Counted from the stretch's first letter, positions 8,361 through 18,448 are shown. The stretch is DNA of 64,000 bases from Nibrella saemangeumensis (GCF_039541915.1 NZ_BAABHD010000012.1:124001-188000), one strand, 5' to 3'. The notes: generated from the letters alone by a model not told the origin. Numbers and translations are program-made.

Positions 8361-11300
8361 ATGCAACTATCCTCCTTGATTCAGTTACGACGAACTTTCC
8401 TGATTGCCGGGACGCTTATTGCTCCCTTTACCGTATCGGCCCAGCGCACCCTTAGTTATACCGAGCCTGATTATCATTACCGAACAGGCGTTGAATTGTT
8501 TGAAAAAGATAACTATGCCGCAGCCCGGTACGAGTTCCAGCAATTCCTCGACCGCCGGAAAAATGTGCTGAACACCAACGACCAGAATACCGTTTCGGCC
8601 GAGTACTACATCGCCCTCACCAGCCTGTACATTGATGAGCCGGGAGCCGAGGTAATGGTCGACAGGTTTGTGAAGAACCACAGCGAGCACCCCAGAGCCG
8701 GGCAGCTTTATGCTGACCTGGGTAATTACTATTTTAACAAGGAAGATTACGGCCGGGCCATCAGTTTCCTGGAGAAGGCCGTTCAGCAGAATAATAACTA
8801 CACCCAGCAGGCGGAGAACAAGTTTAAACTGGCCATGGCGTATTACAATACGCAGAACTTGCCGAAAGCGTTGCCTTTGCTGAATACGATCAAACAGGAT
8901 TCTCAGTTGTCGGTGGCCCCGGCAGCATCCTATTATGCCGGTGTCATAAATTTCCGGCAGAACAACTTCCGGGAAGCGGTCAGCGATTTCCGTCGGGTAG
9001 AGAAAAATCCCACCTACCAGAACGAGGTGCCCGGCTGGATTGCGCAGGCCTTATATAAGGAACAGCGGTTCGACGAATTGCTGGCGTATACGGAACCGCT
9101 GCTTCGTCGCGGAGGGGCCGGTGCTCTGCCGGAGGTCGCCCTGTTTACGGCGGAGGTATTTTATCAGCAGGGGAATTATGCCAAAGCCATTCCTTACTAC
9201 CGGCAGTATCTCTCCGCGAAAAATGTACGGGTGCCGGCCGCGGTCCGGTTCCGGTACGGTCAGTCTCTGTTTAAAACCGGAGCTTACCCCGATGCCATTG
9301 CTCAATTGAAGCAGGTATCCAGCGGAAAAGACACTACGGCGCAATACGCGGCCTATACGTTAGGAATCAGCTACCTGCAAACGCAGAATCCGCAGTACGC
9401 GCTAACGTCTTTCGACCAGGCGAGCCGGTTGCCGTTCAACCCGGCCATTCAGGAGGAGGCTGCTTTCAACCACGCCAAGCTACAGCTGGATCTGAACAAT
9501 GGGGGTGATGCGGCTAAATTATTGACCGAGTTCCTGCGCCGGTATCCGAATAGCAAATTCGAGAACGAAGCCAACGAACTTATCAGCGAAGCGTACTTTG
9601 CTTCAAATAACTACCCGGCCGCTATTTCCTACATTGAAGGGCTGAAGCGCCGGACGCCAAAGATCAACGCGACCTACCAGCGGCTGACGTTCAACCAGGC
9701 CGTGAATGACTTTAATGCCGAGCGATACGCCCAGGCCATTCAGAACTTTGACAAATCGCTGCAAAACCCGACGGATGCTGAACTTCGCACCGCGGCTACG
9801 TTCTGGAAAGCAGAATCATTTTCGGCCCAGAAAAAATACGATGAAGCCATTCCGTTATACAGTCAGGTAGCGCGTAGCGGTGATTTCGGTGCTAAAAGCC
9901 AGTATGCGCTGGGCTATGCCTACTATAATAAGAAGGATTACACGCGAGCGCTTCAATATTTCAAAGATTTTATCAGCAGGGGAAACGCTGAAGATCCAAG
10001 CATGATTGGCGATGCCGTGGTGCGGATTGCCGATTCTTACCTGGCCAACAAGCAGTATAACGAAGCTATGCGGTATTACGACCAGGCCATAGCGCAGGGT
10101 CGGGTTGATAAAGAATATGCTACCTACCAACAAGCCCGAATCCTTAGCTTTATGGATCGGACGGAGGAGGCAAAGGCCATGTTTGATAAACTTCAGCGGC
10201 AGTATCCCAACTCCCGATATTCCGACGATGCGTTGTTTCAGGCGGCAAATGTTGATTTCGAAAAAGGATCGTATCAGGTGGCCATCCGCGGATTTACCCG
10301 GCTGATCCAGGATAAGCCAAAGAGTGACCTGGTTCCACAGGCGCTTTTAAAACGAGCCATTGCCTACAGTAACCTGCAAACGTACGATCAGGCTGTGGCT
10401 GATTACCGCCGGATTCTGAACGAATACGGAAACAGCCCGGAAGCGCAGAGCGCCTTGCTGGGTCTGCAAAATGCCCTGAGCGATGCCGGCCGGGCGGAGG
10501 AATTCAGCCGGGAACTGGCGCAGTACAAGAAGGCCAATCCAGGGAGTACCGATGTAGAAAAGGTTGAGTTTGAGAACGCTAAAAGTCTATATTTCAGTGA
10601 GAAGTATCCTCAGGCTGTCCAGGCACTCTCTGGTTTTATGCAGGAGTATCCGGCTAGCCCAAGTACCAGCGAAGCCCGCTATTACCTGGCCGACTCGTAC
10701 AACCGAACTAATGATGCAGCCAATGCACTTCGGTACTACTACCTGATTATTAATGATCGGAATTCAGACTTCACCGTGCGGGCAGCCAGCCGGGCGGCCG
10801 AAATCGAATTGGCACAGCGAAACTATGCGCGGGCGGTACGGAACTATCAGGTCGTGCTGGGACAGGCCCGGACCAAGAACGATCAGGTATCGGCCATGCT
10901 GGGGCTGATGGATACCTACATGGCTGGAGCTAAGCCGGACTCGGTAACCTATTACGCCCGCGAAATTTTAACGGCGGGTAGTGTGGTACCGGGAGCGCAG
11001 AACCGGGCTCAACTGGCCTTGGGTAAGGCCGCGCTTCAGAAGGGGGACCAGAAAAAAGCGCAGGAGGAATTTGAGCGAACCATTGCCCTGGCGAAAGACG
11101 TAAACGGTGCCGAAGCGAATTACCTGATTGGGGATATCCAGTACAAACAAAAGAAGTATAAGGAGTCGATTGCAACGCTGCTGAAGTTTAACGAGCAGTT
11201 TGGCGAGTTTGAGTACTGGAAAGGGAAAGCGTTTTTGCTGGTCGCGGACAACAATGTAGGCCTGAACGAGATTGCCCAGGCCAGGGCAGTATTGAGTTCC

Positions 11301-11378
11301 ATCATTGAAAATGCTACCCAACCGGAAATTGTCGACGAAGCCCGTCAGAAGTTAAAAGCAATCGAAGAACGAAACTAA
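8361..11378 (+). CDS. large exported TPR protein, 1005 aa
   Basis: A 1005-residue protein with a signal peptide (MQLSSLIQLRRTFLIAGTLI, cleavage probably after VSA at about 27) followed by tetratricopeptide repeats over nearly the full length (for example YPNSKFENEANELISEAYF and YPNSRYSDDALFQAANVDF, which resemble the YbgF/BamD-type TPRs of envelope proteins). It probably acts as a periplasmic scaffold. The gene leads a same-strand run with the barrel protein (8 bp to that open frame) and the HU/SPOR protein, so all three may serve one envelope process. No enzymatic motif was seen. Confidence 0.85.
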   Translation: MQLSSLIQLRRTFLIAGTLIAPFTVSAQRTLSYTEPDYHYRTGVELFEKDNYAAARYEFQQFLDRRKNVLNTNDQNTVSAEYYIALTSLYIDEPGAEVMVDRFVKNHSEHPRAGQLYADLGNYYFNKEDYGRAISFLEKAVQQNNNYTQQAENKFKLAMAYYNTQNLPKALPLLNTIKQDSQLSVAPAASYYAGVINFRQNNFREAVSDFRRVEKNPTYQNEVPGWIAQALYKEQRFDELLAYTEPLLRRGGAGALPEVALFTAEVFYQQGNYAKAIPYYRQYLSAKNVRVPAAVRFRYGQSLFKTGAYPDAIAQLKQVSSGKDTTAQYAAYTLGISYLQTQNPQYALTSFDQASRLPFNPAIQEEAAFNHAKLQLDLNNGGDAAKLLTEFLRRYPNSKFENEANELISEAYFASNNYPAAISYIEGLKRRTPKINATYQRLTFNQAVNDFNAERYAQAIQNFDKSLQNPTDAELRTAATFWKAESFSAQKKYDEAIPLYSQVARSGDFGAKSQYALGYAYYNKKDYTRALQYFKDFISRGNAEDPSMIGDAVVRIADSYLANKQYNEAMRYYDQAIAQGRVDKEYATYQQARILSFMDRTEEAKAMFDKLQRQYPNSRYSDDALFQAANVDFEKGSYQVAIRGFTRLIQDKPKSDLVPQALLKRAIAYSNLQTYDQAVADYRRILNEYGNSPEAQSALLGLQNALSDAGRAEEFSRELAQYKKANPGSTDVEKVEFENAKSLYFSEKYPQAVQALSGFMQEYPASPSTSEARYYLADSYNRTNDAANALRYYYLIINDRNSDFTVRAASRAAEIELAQRNYARAVRNYQVVLGQARTKNDQVSAMLGLMDTYMAGAKPDSVTYYAREILTAGSVVPGAQNRAQLALGKAALQKGDQKKAQEEFERTIALAKDVNGAEANYLIGDIQYKQKKYKESIATLLKFNEQFGEFEYWKGKAFLLVADNNVGLNEIAQARAVLSSIIENATQPEIVDEARQKLKAIEERN

Positions 11379-11404
11379 CCACACGATTGACCGTATATAA
11401 CCCT

Positions 11405-13102
11405 ATGCCTCGAAGCATCCGGACTGTCCGGCTGACCCAGTTAACCCTGGCGGCTGGTCTCCTTTCTGCCTCTATTATCGCTGAAGCGCAGCAACAACCC
11501 CGGCCTACGCGTCCACCCGTGCGGGAAGGGGAAGTCGAAAACCAGGAAATCACGGTGGAGAAAAGCCGGCGCATCGAACTGCCGCCGGCCAACCGGATTT
11601 TCAATAAGGTGCCGTCGGTGAAGCAGTCGAATGAGCAGCGGAAGCTGACGTATGAATTTCAGGATCGGAAGCTGTCCGTTGGTGACCCACGAATAAACCT
11701 GAATGCGCTGCCGGTATCGGCTACCCAGCCGGAGCAGAATCCGGTGTATAATAACTACGTGAAAGTGGGAGCCGGTAATTACGGGACCTTTTACGGTGAA
11801 GGCTTTGTGGGTATCCACAACCAGCCAAACTATGGCGTGGAAGGATCGCTGCGGCACCTGTCCTCCTCCATTGGCCCCGTTGATGGTAAGAACTCTGCCC
11901 AGAGCGATACCCGCTTTAAGCTAACCGGTAAGTACCTGACCGACCAGTTTAAGCTGAACGGAACGCTGGGTTATAACCGGGATCAGTATTATTTCTACGG
12001 CCGTCGGTTACCCGAAGGCGTTGACCGGGAAACGATCCGGCAGCGCCTGAATACGTATAATGTCAGCGTCGGTATCGAAAACGTAGATCCCGAGAACCTG
12101 ATCGATTATTCGCTTAAGACGGGGATTCACTCCCTGCGCGACGCCTATAACGCCAGTGAGTTTGATTGGGGAACAAACTTCAACGGGTCTGTGGGCATCA
12201 CCGATAATTTTGTAGCCCTCGTTGGGGCGGACGCCTATGTGACCCAACGCACCGACGGGCCGGTCGATAACCGGAATGTTTACCGGGTAAAGCCGGCCTT
12301 CAAGTACACCTCGCCCCGGTTTACCGCCATGATCGGCCTGACGGCTGCCAACGAGACTGATAAGCGGCAGGGCATCAACAAGACCTATGGCTTTCCGGTG
12401 GGCGAAATTGATTTCGTCCCAACGGGAAATATCCACTTTTATATAGGGCATGACGGTGATGTGATCCGAAACACGTTACGCACGTTTTTAGGAGAAAACA
12501 GATGGATAGGACCACAAGCCTTACTATCTAACACTGTTAAGCTGTCGGATATCTACGGTGGAACCAAAGGAGATTTGGGGGGAGGCTTCACCTACGAAGG
12601 TAAGGTATCGTATGCGCAGTACCGGAATTTCTACGTCTACAACAATACCTGGCCCGATACGTCTAAGTTCTTTCCGCTGTACGATGGCGGTACCGCCAGG
12701 GTGCTGACAATCTCTGCCCAATTGGGGTACAACCAGAAAGACAAGTTCCGTTCCATCCTGAAAGGCGATGTGTTCCGGTACGGCCTCGACCGGCTGGAGG
12801 AAGCCTGGCACCGGCCGCGCATCGCAGGGCAGTGGTCAAACTCCTACATTCTCAACAAAAAATTATTCATCACCTCCGACTTGTATTTTTACGAGGGTAT
12901 CCGGGCTAAGAACTTTGTGTCTGGAGAAGCGATAACGCTGAAACCCATCGTTGACCTGAATTTCAAAATTGACTATTTCTTAGGCAAGCAGTTCTCCGCG
13001 TTCGTGTCGTTAAATAATGTCTTTGGTCAGAATTACGAACGGTATTTGTATTATAAGGTCCAAGGCCTTAACTTTCTCGGAGGAATTTCATATTCGTTCT
13101 AA
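11405..13102 (+). CDS. outer-membrane beta-barrel protein (TonB-dependent-receptor-like)
   Basis: A 565-residue protein with a signal peptide (MPRSIRTVRLTQLTLAAGLL...AEAQ) and a proline-rich, basic segment to about residue 90. The rest alternates in the amphipathic pattern of a transmembrane barrel and ends in SYSF, the terminal Phe typical of outer-membrane proteins. Segments such as NYVKVGAGNYGTFYGEGFVG and LNNVFGQNYERY resemble the barrel of TonB-dependent receptors, but no plug domain is evident. The start at 11405 is preferred over an upstream GTG at 11387 because the signal peptide then begins properly. It follows the large TPR gene within 26 bp, suggesting an operon. Confidence 0.82.
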   Translation: MPRSIRTVRLTQLTLAAGLLSASIIAEAQQQPRPTRPPVREGEVENQEITVEKSRRIELPPANRIFNKVPSVKQSNEQRKLTYEFQDRKLSVGDPRINLNALPVSATQPEQNPVYNNYVKVGAGNYGTFYGEGFVGIHNQPNYGVEGSLRHLSSSIGPVDGKNSAQSDTRFKLTGKYLTDQFKLNGTLGYNRDQYYFYGRRLPEGVDRETIRQRLNTYNVSVGIENVDPENLIDYSLKTGIHSLRDAYNASEFDWGTNFNGSVGITDNFVALVGADAYVTQRTDGPVDNRNVYRVKPAFKYTSPRFTAMIGLTAANETDKRQGINKTYGFPVGEIDFVPTGNIHFYIGHDGDVIRNTLRTFLGENRWIGPQALLSNTVKLSDIYGGTKGDLGGGFTYEGKVSYAQYRNFYVYNNTWPDTSKFFPLYDGGTARVLTISAQLGYNQKDKFRSILKGDVFRYGLDRLEEAWHRPRIAGQWSNSYILNKKLFITSDLYFYEGIRAKNFVSGEAITLKPIVDLNFKIDYFLGKQFSAFVSLNNVFGQNYERYLYYKVQGLNFLGGISYSF

Positions 13103-13127
13103 ACCATAACCGGTTGCTGTACCTGCC

Positions 13128-14255
13128 ATGACACCTGTAAGCGCTTACGTCAAAAAACTGCTGTACCAGTACGACTGTATTGTCGTACCGGAGTTGGGGG
13201 CTTTTCTGACCCACCAGCTGCCGGCCACCTTTGTGGAAGCAACCGGCCTGTATATGCCTCCGCGTAAGAAGCTGGCTTTTAACGAAGCCCTGCGGCTCGA
13301 CGATGGCATCCTGACCAATTACGTAATGCTGCACGAAGGCTGTAGCCGGGAGGATGCTCAGCGGCATATCGCAGCGTTTGTGTCTGAACTCAAGCTGGAG
13401 GTACGGCAGAGTGGTAGTTTATCGCTGGAGGGTATCGGCTTGTTCACCCAGAACGATGAAGGAAAGCTTCAGTTTGATCCGGAATTGCGCCACAACTTCC
13501 TCGGAGAGGTGTATGGGATGCAACCGCTTCAGGTAGGCGAGTGGGTAAAGCAGACAACGACCGAACCTGTATCGCTCGTTCCTGTTGTTACCACGTCCGA
13601 GTCCGATGCTATCGAGACCGAAGAAGTTATACGTACAGTGCAGGATGAGCAGCCCCGTCGTGTATACTGGCCATGGGTTGCCGCTGCGGTTTTTGTGGGC
13701 GCACTGGCGGGGATTAGTTATTTCTCGGTAATACAGACAAAGGGACCATTGCAGAGCAGTCTGAGTCCGTCTTCGTTGTTCCAGATGTCCTTTATTTTTA
13801 ACAAACCGGTAGAAGAACCCGTAAAGACAGTGGTGCCCCCAACGACAGAGGCAGATGTTTCATCGGATAAGCTGCTAGCGATGGCCGAACCCCATGAAAC
13901 GGTCCCTCCGGTAGTTCCGTCTGTTGCCGCAGAAGTTAAGAAACCGGCACCTGTAGCAGCTAAAACGGTACCGGTGACAAACGTTAGCGAAAATGAGGTT
14001 AAGACAAAATCGGCTATTGTCCGGCCTCATTTTATAGTGATTGCCGGTAGCTTCTCCAACCGTTTAAATGCCGGCCGTTTTCAGCGGCAGATGCGGAAAG
14101 AAGGATATACTGATGCCTACGTTATAAAACCGATGCGCAAAGGTCAGCTTTTTAAAGTCGGTGTCTACAGCAGTGCCAACCGGTTCGATGCTGTAGGAAA
14201 ACTTGATGAGGTTTCTGAAATTACCGGATTGGAAGCCTGGATTATGGAATACTAG
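13128..14255 (+). CDS. HU/CCDC81-like domain and SPOR domain membrane protein
   Basis: A 375-residue protein. Residues 1-135 match the Bacteroidota HU-CCDC81 pair (YVKKLLYQYDCIVVPELGAFLT, then FNEALRLDDGILTNYVM), which is thought to bind DNA or act as a fold of the same family. One membrane segment lies at about 182-202 (VYWPWVAAAVFVGALAGISYF). A low-complexity Val/Pro/Thr stretch follows, and residues about 297-375 form a SPOR domain (PHFIVIAGSFSNRLNAGRF...FKVGVYSSANRFDA) that binds denuded peptidoglycan, usually at the septum. The cytosolic N terminus and periplasmic SPOR suggest a link between the cell interior and the division site. It is co-directional with its neighbours. Confidence 0.88.
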   Translation: MTPVSAYVKKLLYQYDCIVVPELGAFLTHQLPATFVEATGLYMPPRKKLAFNEALRLDDGILTNYVMLHEGCSREDAQRHIAAFVSELKLEVRQSGSLSLEGIGLFTQNDEGKLQFDPELRHNFLGEVYGMQPLQVGEWVKQTTTEPVSLVPVVTTSESDAIETEEVIRTVQDEQPRRVYWPWVAAAVFVGALAGISYFSVIQTKGPLQSSLSPSSLFQMSFIFNKPVEEPVKTVVPPTTEADVSSDKLLAMAEPHETVPPVVPSVAAEVKKPAPVAAKTVPVTNVSENEVKTKSAIVRPHFIVIAGSFSNRLNAGRFQRQMRKEGYTDAYVIKPMRKGQLFKVGVYSSANRFDAVGKLDEVSEITGLEAWIMEY

Positions 14256-14266
14256 ACGCCACATGA

Positions 14267-15409
14267 ATGGCAGATATCCACGGTAGTTGCGACTCCCGAT
14301 TCAGCGCAATCGCTGAGCGACTAAGTGCCAACGTTGATTCAGGAGCCGATGTTGGTGCTTCGGTGGCGGTCACGTTGGATGGCAATATGGTCGTCGATAT
14401 ATGGGCTGGCTGGGCCGACTCAGATAAAACTATTCCCTGGCAATCCGATACTATTACCAACGTCTGGTCGAGCACAAAGACGGTCACCAGTCTTGCTGCT
14501 TTGGTGCTCGTAGACCGGGGAGACCTCGATGTCTACAAGCCAGTAGCCTACTACTGGCCCGAGTTTGGGGTTAACGGCAAAGAGAAAATTCAGATTCGTC
14601 ACATCTTGTCACACACCTCTGGTGTGCCCGGTTGGGAAAAACCGGTCGAGGTCGCAGACCTTTACGATTGGGAAAAGTCTACCGCCATGCTGGCGACTCA
14701 GGCACCATGGTGGGAACCGGGTACTGCATCAGGGTATCACGACCGGGATTTTGGTCATCTGATAGGCGAGGTGATACGTCGCATCACCGGCCGGAAGTTG
14801 GGGGAGTTCCTCGCCAGTGAAATAGCCGGACCCTTGGGTGCCGATTTCCACATCGGCCTTAAGCCATCCCAGTTCCACCGGGTGGCGAATGTGATTCCCT
14901 TCGAAGGCCCTCTACCGGCCGATATTCATGCGGTAAATCCTGACAGTATAGCATACCGGACAGTTACTGGACCCGCCTGGGAGCCCACAATATCGTGGAC
15001 ACCCGAGTGGCGACAAGCCGACATTGGTGCCGCTAATGGACATGGTCATGCCCGTTCTCTTGCCCGCCTAACGTCGGTCATTGCATGTGGTGGTGAAGTA
15101 GATGGTATCCAGCTTCTAAGGCCGGGTACGTGCGACCTGATATTTCAGGAGCAGTCCAACGGGATAGACCTGGTGCTTGGTGCCCCGCTTCGTTTTGGTA
15201 TTGGCTATGCCCTAAAAAATGAGAGCATCCCTTACCTGCCCGACGGACGCGTGTGTACCTGGGGTGGATGGGGTGGCTCGATTGTCGTAGTTGATGTTGA
15301 CCGCCGGATGAGTATCAGCTACGTGATGAACCGCATGGAAGGTGGTATGGGTGGGAATCGTGGTCCGGAGTTCGTGGAGGCCGCCTATTCAGCCCTTGGA
15401 GTATTGTGA
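14267..15409 (+). CDS. serine hydrolase, beta-lactamase class C / EstB-like
   Basis: A 380-residue member of the penicillin-binding-protein-like serine hydrolases. The catalytic SxxK is S68-S-T-K71 (in NVWSSTKTVTSLA). The HTSGVPGW segment follows, and GYHDRDFGHLIGEVIRRITG holds the tyrosine of the second motif. WGGWGGSIVVVDVD near the C terminus replaces the usual third motif. There is no signal peptide, unlike the exported relative at 52983. Its sequence recalls EstB-type esterases of other phyla, so transfer is possible. It lies between the SPOR gene and the tonB-like gene, where many Bacteroidota carry exbB/exbD genes. Substrate unknown; esterase activity is more likely than beta-lactamase. 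Confidence 0.86.
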   Translation: MADIHGSCDSRFSAIAERLSANVDSGADVGASVAVTLDGNMVVDIWAGWADSDKTIPWQSDTITNVWSSTKTVTSLAALVLVDRGDLDVYKPVAYYWPEFGVNGKEKIQIRHILSHTSGVPGWEKPVEVADLYDWEKSTAMLATQAPWWEPGTASGYHDRDFGHLIGEVIRRITGRKLGEFLASEIAGPLGADFHIGLKPSQFHRVANVIPFEGPLPADIHAVNPDSIAYRTVTGPAWEPTISWTPEWRQADIGAANGHGHARSLARLTSVIACGGEVDGIQLLRPGTCDLIFQEQSNGIDLVLGAPLRFGIGYALKNESIPYLPDGRVCTWGGWGGSIVVVDVDRRMSISYVMNRMEGGMGGNRGPEFVEAAYSALGVL

Positions 15410-15533
15410 TACCACTTGTCTTTTGCTAGATTCACCTTTACATTTTCCTTTTCACGTTTATTTCCCCTTTCCCTTGTTTCATAAACGAAAAAGCCGATTT
15501 TCGCGTTAGTACTGCAAGACCCATGTGTACTTA

Positions 15534-16472
15534 ATGAACCGCACTGCATTTGAAAACGAAAAAGAAGTTCGCATCATGGCGCTGGCCGGCTCGTTTGCCT
15601 TCAACCTGCTCCTGGTGGCGATCCTGTTGTTTGTAAAACTTTCGTTTATAAAACCACAACCGCCACCGATTGATCTGGTGGAGGTTAATTTCGGGACGGA
15701 TGCAGTGGGTAGCGGCAATGTGCAGACGTTTAATAAGCCCAGTCCCTCGCCCAGAGCGGTTGATGTAAAGCGGGCGGAGAACAAGCCTAACCCTAAAATT
15801 ACAACCACGCCCCGTGTTGAAAAAACGCCAATTACGCCCGTGCCTAAAGTGGAGCAGGCAAAACCCAGCAAAGTCGTTTCCGAAAAGCCGGTAATCGCCA
15901 GTAAATTGGAGAGTCCCGTCAGTGTACCGGAAAAAGCTGAGCCCAAAAAAGCAGAAGCAACGGCCCCGAAGCCAACCCCGGCTCCTCCAAAAACTGAACC
16001 AGCCAAGAAGGTAGAAAGCGTAGACCCAAATGCGCTATTTAAGCGTACCTCTGGGGGAGGAGGGTCAAACGGTACGGTGGGGCGGGCTGCTGGTGAGGGC
16101 GGTAACAATAACGGTGATGACGCCAGTGGTGTCGGAGATAAGGGAAATCCCAACGGTAAAGTGGATGCCAAAGGGCTTTACGGAACACCGGGGGGGACCG
16201 GTTCAGGGGTAGCATTCGATGTGTCGGGTTGGTCACTGGCGGGACGTCCAAACGTAAATGATAACTCCGACGAGACCGGTAAAATTGTCTTTCAACTAAA
16301 GGTCGATCAGAGCGGAGATATTATTTCGGTACGGACGATGCAGACGACCGTAAGTCCGTCGGTCGTTGAAGTATACCGTAAAGCGGTAGAGCGGCTGCGC
16401 CTGATACCTAAATCGTCAGTGACGCCACCGGTTTCTACCGGAACCATAACGTTTATTATTAAATCCAGATAA
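15534..16472 (+). CDS. TonB-like energy transducer
   Basis: A 312-residue single-pass inner-membrane protein. A short cytosolic start (MNRTAFENEKEVRIMALAGS) leads into one membrane helix at about 15-40, followed by PPPIDLVEVNFG. A long Pro/Lys/Glu-rich periplasmic spacer covers about 65-165, and a Gly/Asn-rich part about 170-230. The last 80 residues resemble a TonB C-terminal domain (TGKIVFQLKVDQSGDIISV, then VYRKAVERLRLIP). It should couple proton motive force to outer-membrane receptors if ExbB/ExbD partners exist elsewhere. Frame is open to a GTG at 15525; the ATG at 15534 fits homologues better. It abuts folC with no gap. Confidence 0.85.
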   Translation: MNRTAFENEKEVRIMALAGSFAFNLLLVAILLFVKLSFIKPQPPPIDLVEVNFGTDAVGSGNVQTFNKPSPSPRAVDVKRAENKPNPKITTTPRVEKTPITPVPKVEQAKPSKVVSEKPVIASKLESPVSVPEKAEPKKAEATAPKPTPAPPKTEPAKKVESVDPNALFKRTSGGGGSNGTVGRAAGEGGNNNGDDASGVGDKGNPNGKVDAKGLYGTPGGTGSGVAFDVSGWSLAGRPNVNDNSDETGKIVFQLKVDQSGDIISVRTMQTTVSPSVVEVYRKAVERLRLIPKSSVTPPVSTGTITFIIKSR

Positions 16473-17765
16473 ATGCAGTATTCGGAAGCGCTGGCTTATC
16501 TGTACGATAGGCTGCCGGTATTCCACCGTATAGGGGCCAGGGCTATAAAACCAGGCCTGGATAATATCGAGAAACTGTGTGCGGCTCTGGGACAGCCGCA
16601 CACGCGTTTTAAGGCCATTCATGTGGCAGGTACCAATGGTAAAGGCAGTACCTCTCATATGCTGGCAGCCATTTACCAGACTGCCGGGTACACTGTTGGG
16701 CTCTATACTTCCCCCCATTTAAAATCCTTTACCGAGCGTATACGATTAAACGGACACCCTATCCCGGAGGAGGACGTTGCTCAGTTTGTGACCCGGTACC
16801 AAAACCTGATTGAAGAAGTAAACCCATCGTTCTTTGAGGTTACCGTTGCCATGACCTTCGAGTATTTCGCCCGGCAGGCTGTCGACATCGCCGTAATTGA
16901 AGTGGGCCTGGGCGGGCGGCTTGATTCGACCAATATTATCAAGCCAGTGCTATCGGTCATTACCAATATCGGTTGGGATCACATGGATCTTTTAGGCGAC
17001 ACGCTGGGACAGATTGCTTTCGAGAAGGCAGGCATTATAAAGGCGCAAGTACCGGTAGTAATAGGAGAGAAGCATTCGGAAACGGAAGCCGTTTTTCGTA
17101 GTAAAGCGGAGCAGGAGCAGGCAGCTGTTTATTTTGCCCAGGAGCGCTACGATATAACCGATCAGGGTATACAAGCAGGTAAGCGGCAGATTCAGGTTCT
17201 TGAGCGATCAACGTATGGGCAACCAATGCGGTTTGAGCTTGATTTGTTGGGCCACTACCAATTGCATAATCTGCCGGCCGTGCTGCAATCCGTTTCTCTT
17301 TTACAGCATACGTTTCCGGTTACGGATGAGCAACTACAAACGGCTTTGGGTTCAGTGACCAGGCTAACCGGACTAAAGGGCCGCTGGCAGGTATTGCGGC
17401 AACACCCGTATGTAGTAGCAGATACCGCCCATAATAAGCCGGGTATTCAGAGCCTGCTGGAGATGATCCAGGGAATTCCTCACCGGCAGCTACACCTGGT
17501 TATTGGTTTTGTGCAGGATAAGGATATAGAATCGGTATTGGCGCTCCTACCTAAAACGGCAAAGTACTATCTTTGCCAGGCGCATACACCCCGCGCCCTT
17601 AGTGCCGATGACCTTTACCAGAAAGCTACAGGAGCCGCGTTGCAGGGGCAGGTTTTTCCTGATGTGAATGACGCCCTGGCAGCAGCGGTAGCAGCAGCTT
17701 CGGCTGAGGATCTAATAATAGTGACAGGCAGCACCTATGTGGTAGCTGAACTGCAAGATTTGTAA
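16473..17765 (+). CDS. folC: bifunctional folylpolyglutamate synthase / dihydrofolate synthase
   Basis: FolC adds glutamate to dihydropteroate and to folates in the cytoplasm, using ATP. The 430-residue protein has the P-loop AGTNGKGSTSHMLAAIYQTAG (about 51-71), SPHLKSFTERIRLNG (about 78-92), the central EVGLGGRLDSTNI motif and NIGWDHMDLLGDTLGQIAFEKAGI, followed by the Mur-ligase C-terminal domain with DTAHNKPGI. Its ATG directly follows the stop of the tonB-like gene, and trmB begins 4 bp after its own stop, so the three are almost certainly one operon. Confidence 0.95.
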   Translation: MQYSEALAYLYDRLPVFHRIGARAIKPGLDNIEKLCAALGQPHTRFKAIHVAGTNGKGSTSHMLAAIYQTAGYTVGLYTSPHLKSFTERIRLNGHPIPEEDVAQFVTRYQNLIEEVNPSFFEVTVAMTFEYFARQAVDIAVIEVGLGGRLDSTNIIKPVLSVITNIGWDHMDLLGDTLGQIAFEKAGIIKAQVPVVIGEKHSETEAVFRSKAEQEQAAVYFAQERYDITDQGIQAGKRQIQVLERSTYGQPMRFELDLLGHYQLHNLPAVLQSVSLLQHTFPVTDEQLQTALGSVTRLTGLKGRWQVLRQHPYVVADTAHNKPGIQSLLEMIQGIPHRQLHLVIGFVQDKDIESVLALLPKTAKYYLCQAHTPRALSADDLYQKATGAALQGQVFPDVNDALAAAVAAASAEDLIIVTGSTYVVAELQDL

Positions 17766-17769
17766 GTAG

Positions 17770-18426
17770 GTGAGAAGAAAGTTATTTCGTTTTCAGCAGA
17801 ATTGGGAAAGCCCCAACGTCATAGAAACCGGTAAGCCGCTGTATACGACCATTAAGGGCAACTGGCGTACCGTTTATTTTCAGAATAATAATCCAATTGT
17901 GTTGGAACTGGCCTGTGGTAAAGGGGAGTACACGGTTGGACTTGCCAAAGCCTATCCTGACAAAAACTTTATCGGCGTGGACGTAAAAGGCGATCGGATC
18001 GCCCGTGGATCACAGGCTGCTCTGGCAGAAGGGCTTACCAACGTTGCTTTTTTACGGGCTGATATCCGGTATTTGCTGGAGTTTTTTGCCGCCGGCGAAG
18101 TGAACGAGATCTGGATTACGTTTCCTGATCCTCAGCCCCGCGCCAAACAGGAAAAACATCGCCTGACATTTCCCTCGTTTCTGGCGCTTTACCGCACGAT
18201 ACTGGCACGGGAGGGACGTTTGCACCTGAAGACGGATAATACCGATTTCTTCGACTATAGCTTATCGGTACTACCGGAAAATGGGTTTACTGGCCTGGTC
18301 TATACCTATGACCTGTATAACTCTTCGCTGAACAATATTCATCTCGGTATCAAGACCAAGTATGAAGAGATGTTCTTCAACAAAGGCTTCTCCATTAAAT
18401 ACTTGCAGACTAAGATTAGCCGGTAG
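17770..18426 (+). CDS. trmB: tRNA (guanine-N7)-methyltransferase
   Basis: TrmB uses S-adenosylmethionine to methylate G46 of tRNA. The 218-residue protein has the SAM-binding motif VLELACGKGEYTVGLAKAYP (about 44-63), FIGVDVKGDRIARG, and the family signature ITFPDPQPRAKQEKHRLTFPSFL (about 115-137), in which PDP and the basic patch contact the tRNA. The start is GTG at 17770, 4 bp after folC, consistent with translational coupling. A strong hairpin terminator lies between it and the convergent gap gene. Confidence 0.94.
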   Translation: MRRKLFRFQQNWESPNVIETGKPLYTTIKGNWRTVYFQNNNPIVLELACGKGEYTVGLAKAYPDKNFIGVDVKGDRIARGSQAALAEGLTNVAFLRADIRYLLEFFAAGEVNEIWITFPDPQPRAKQEKHRLTFPSFLALYRTILAREGRLHLKTDNTDFFDYSLSVLPENGFTGLVYTYDLYNSSLNNIHLGIKTKYEEMFFNKGFSIKYLQTKISR

Positions 18427-18448
18427 CGTTGGCTTTGGGTGTTTATAA

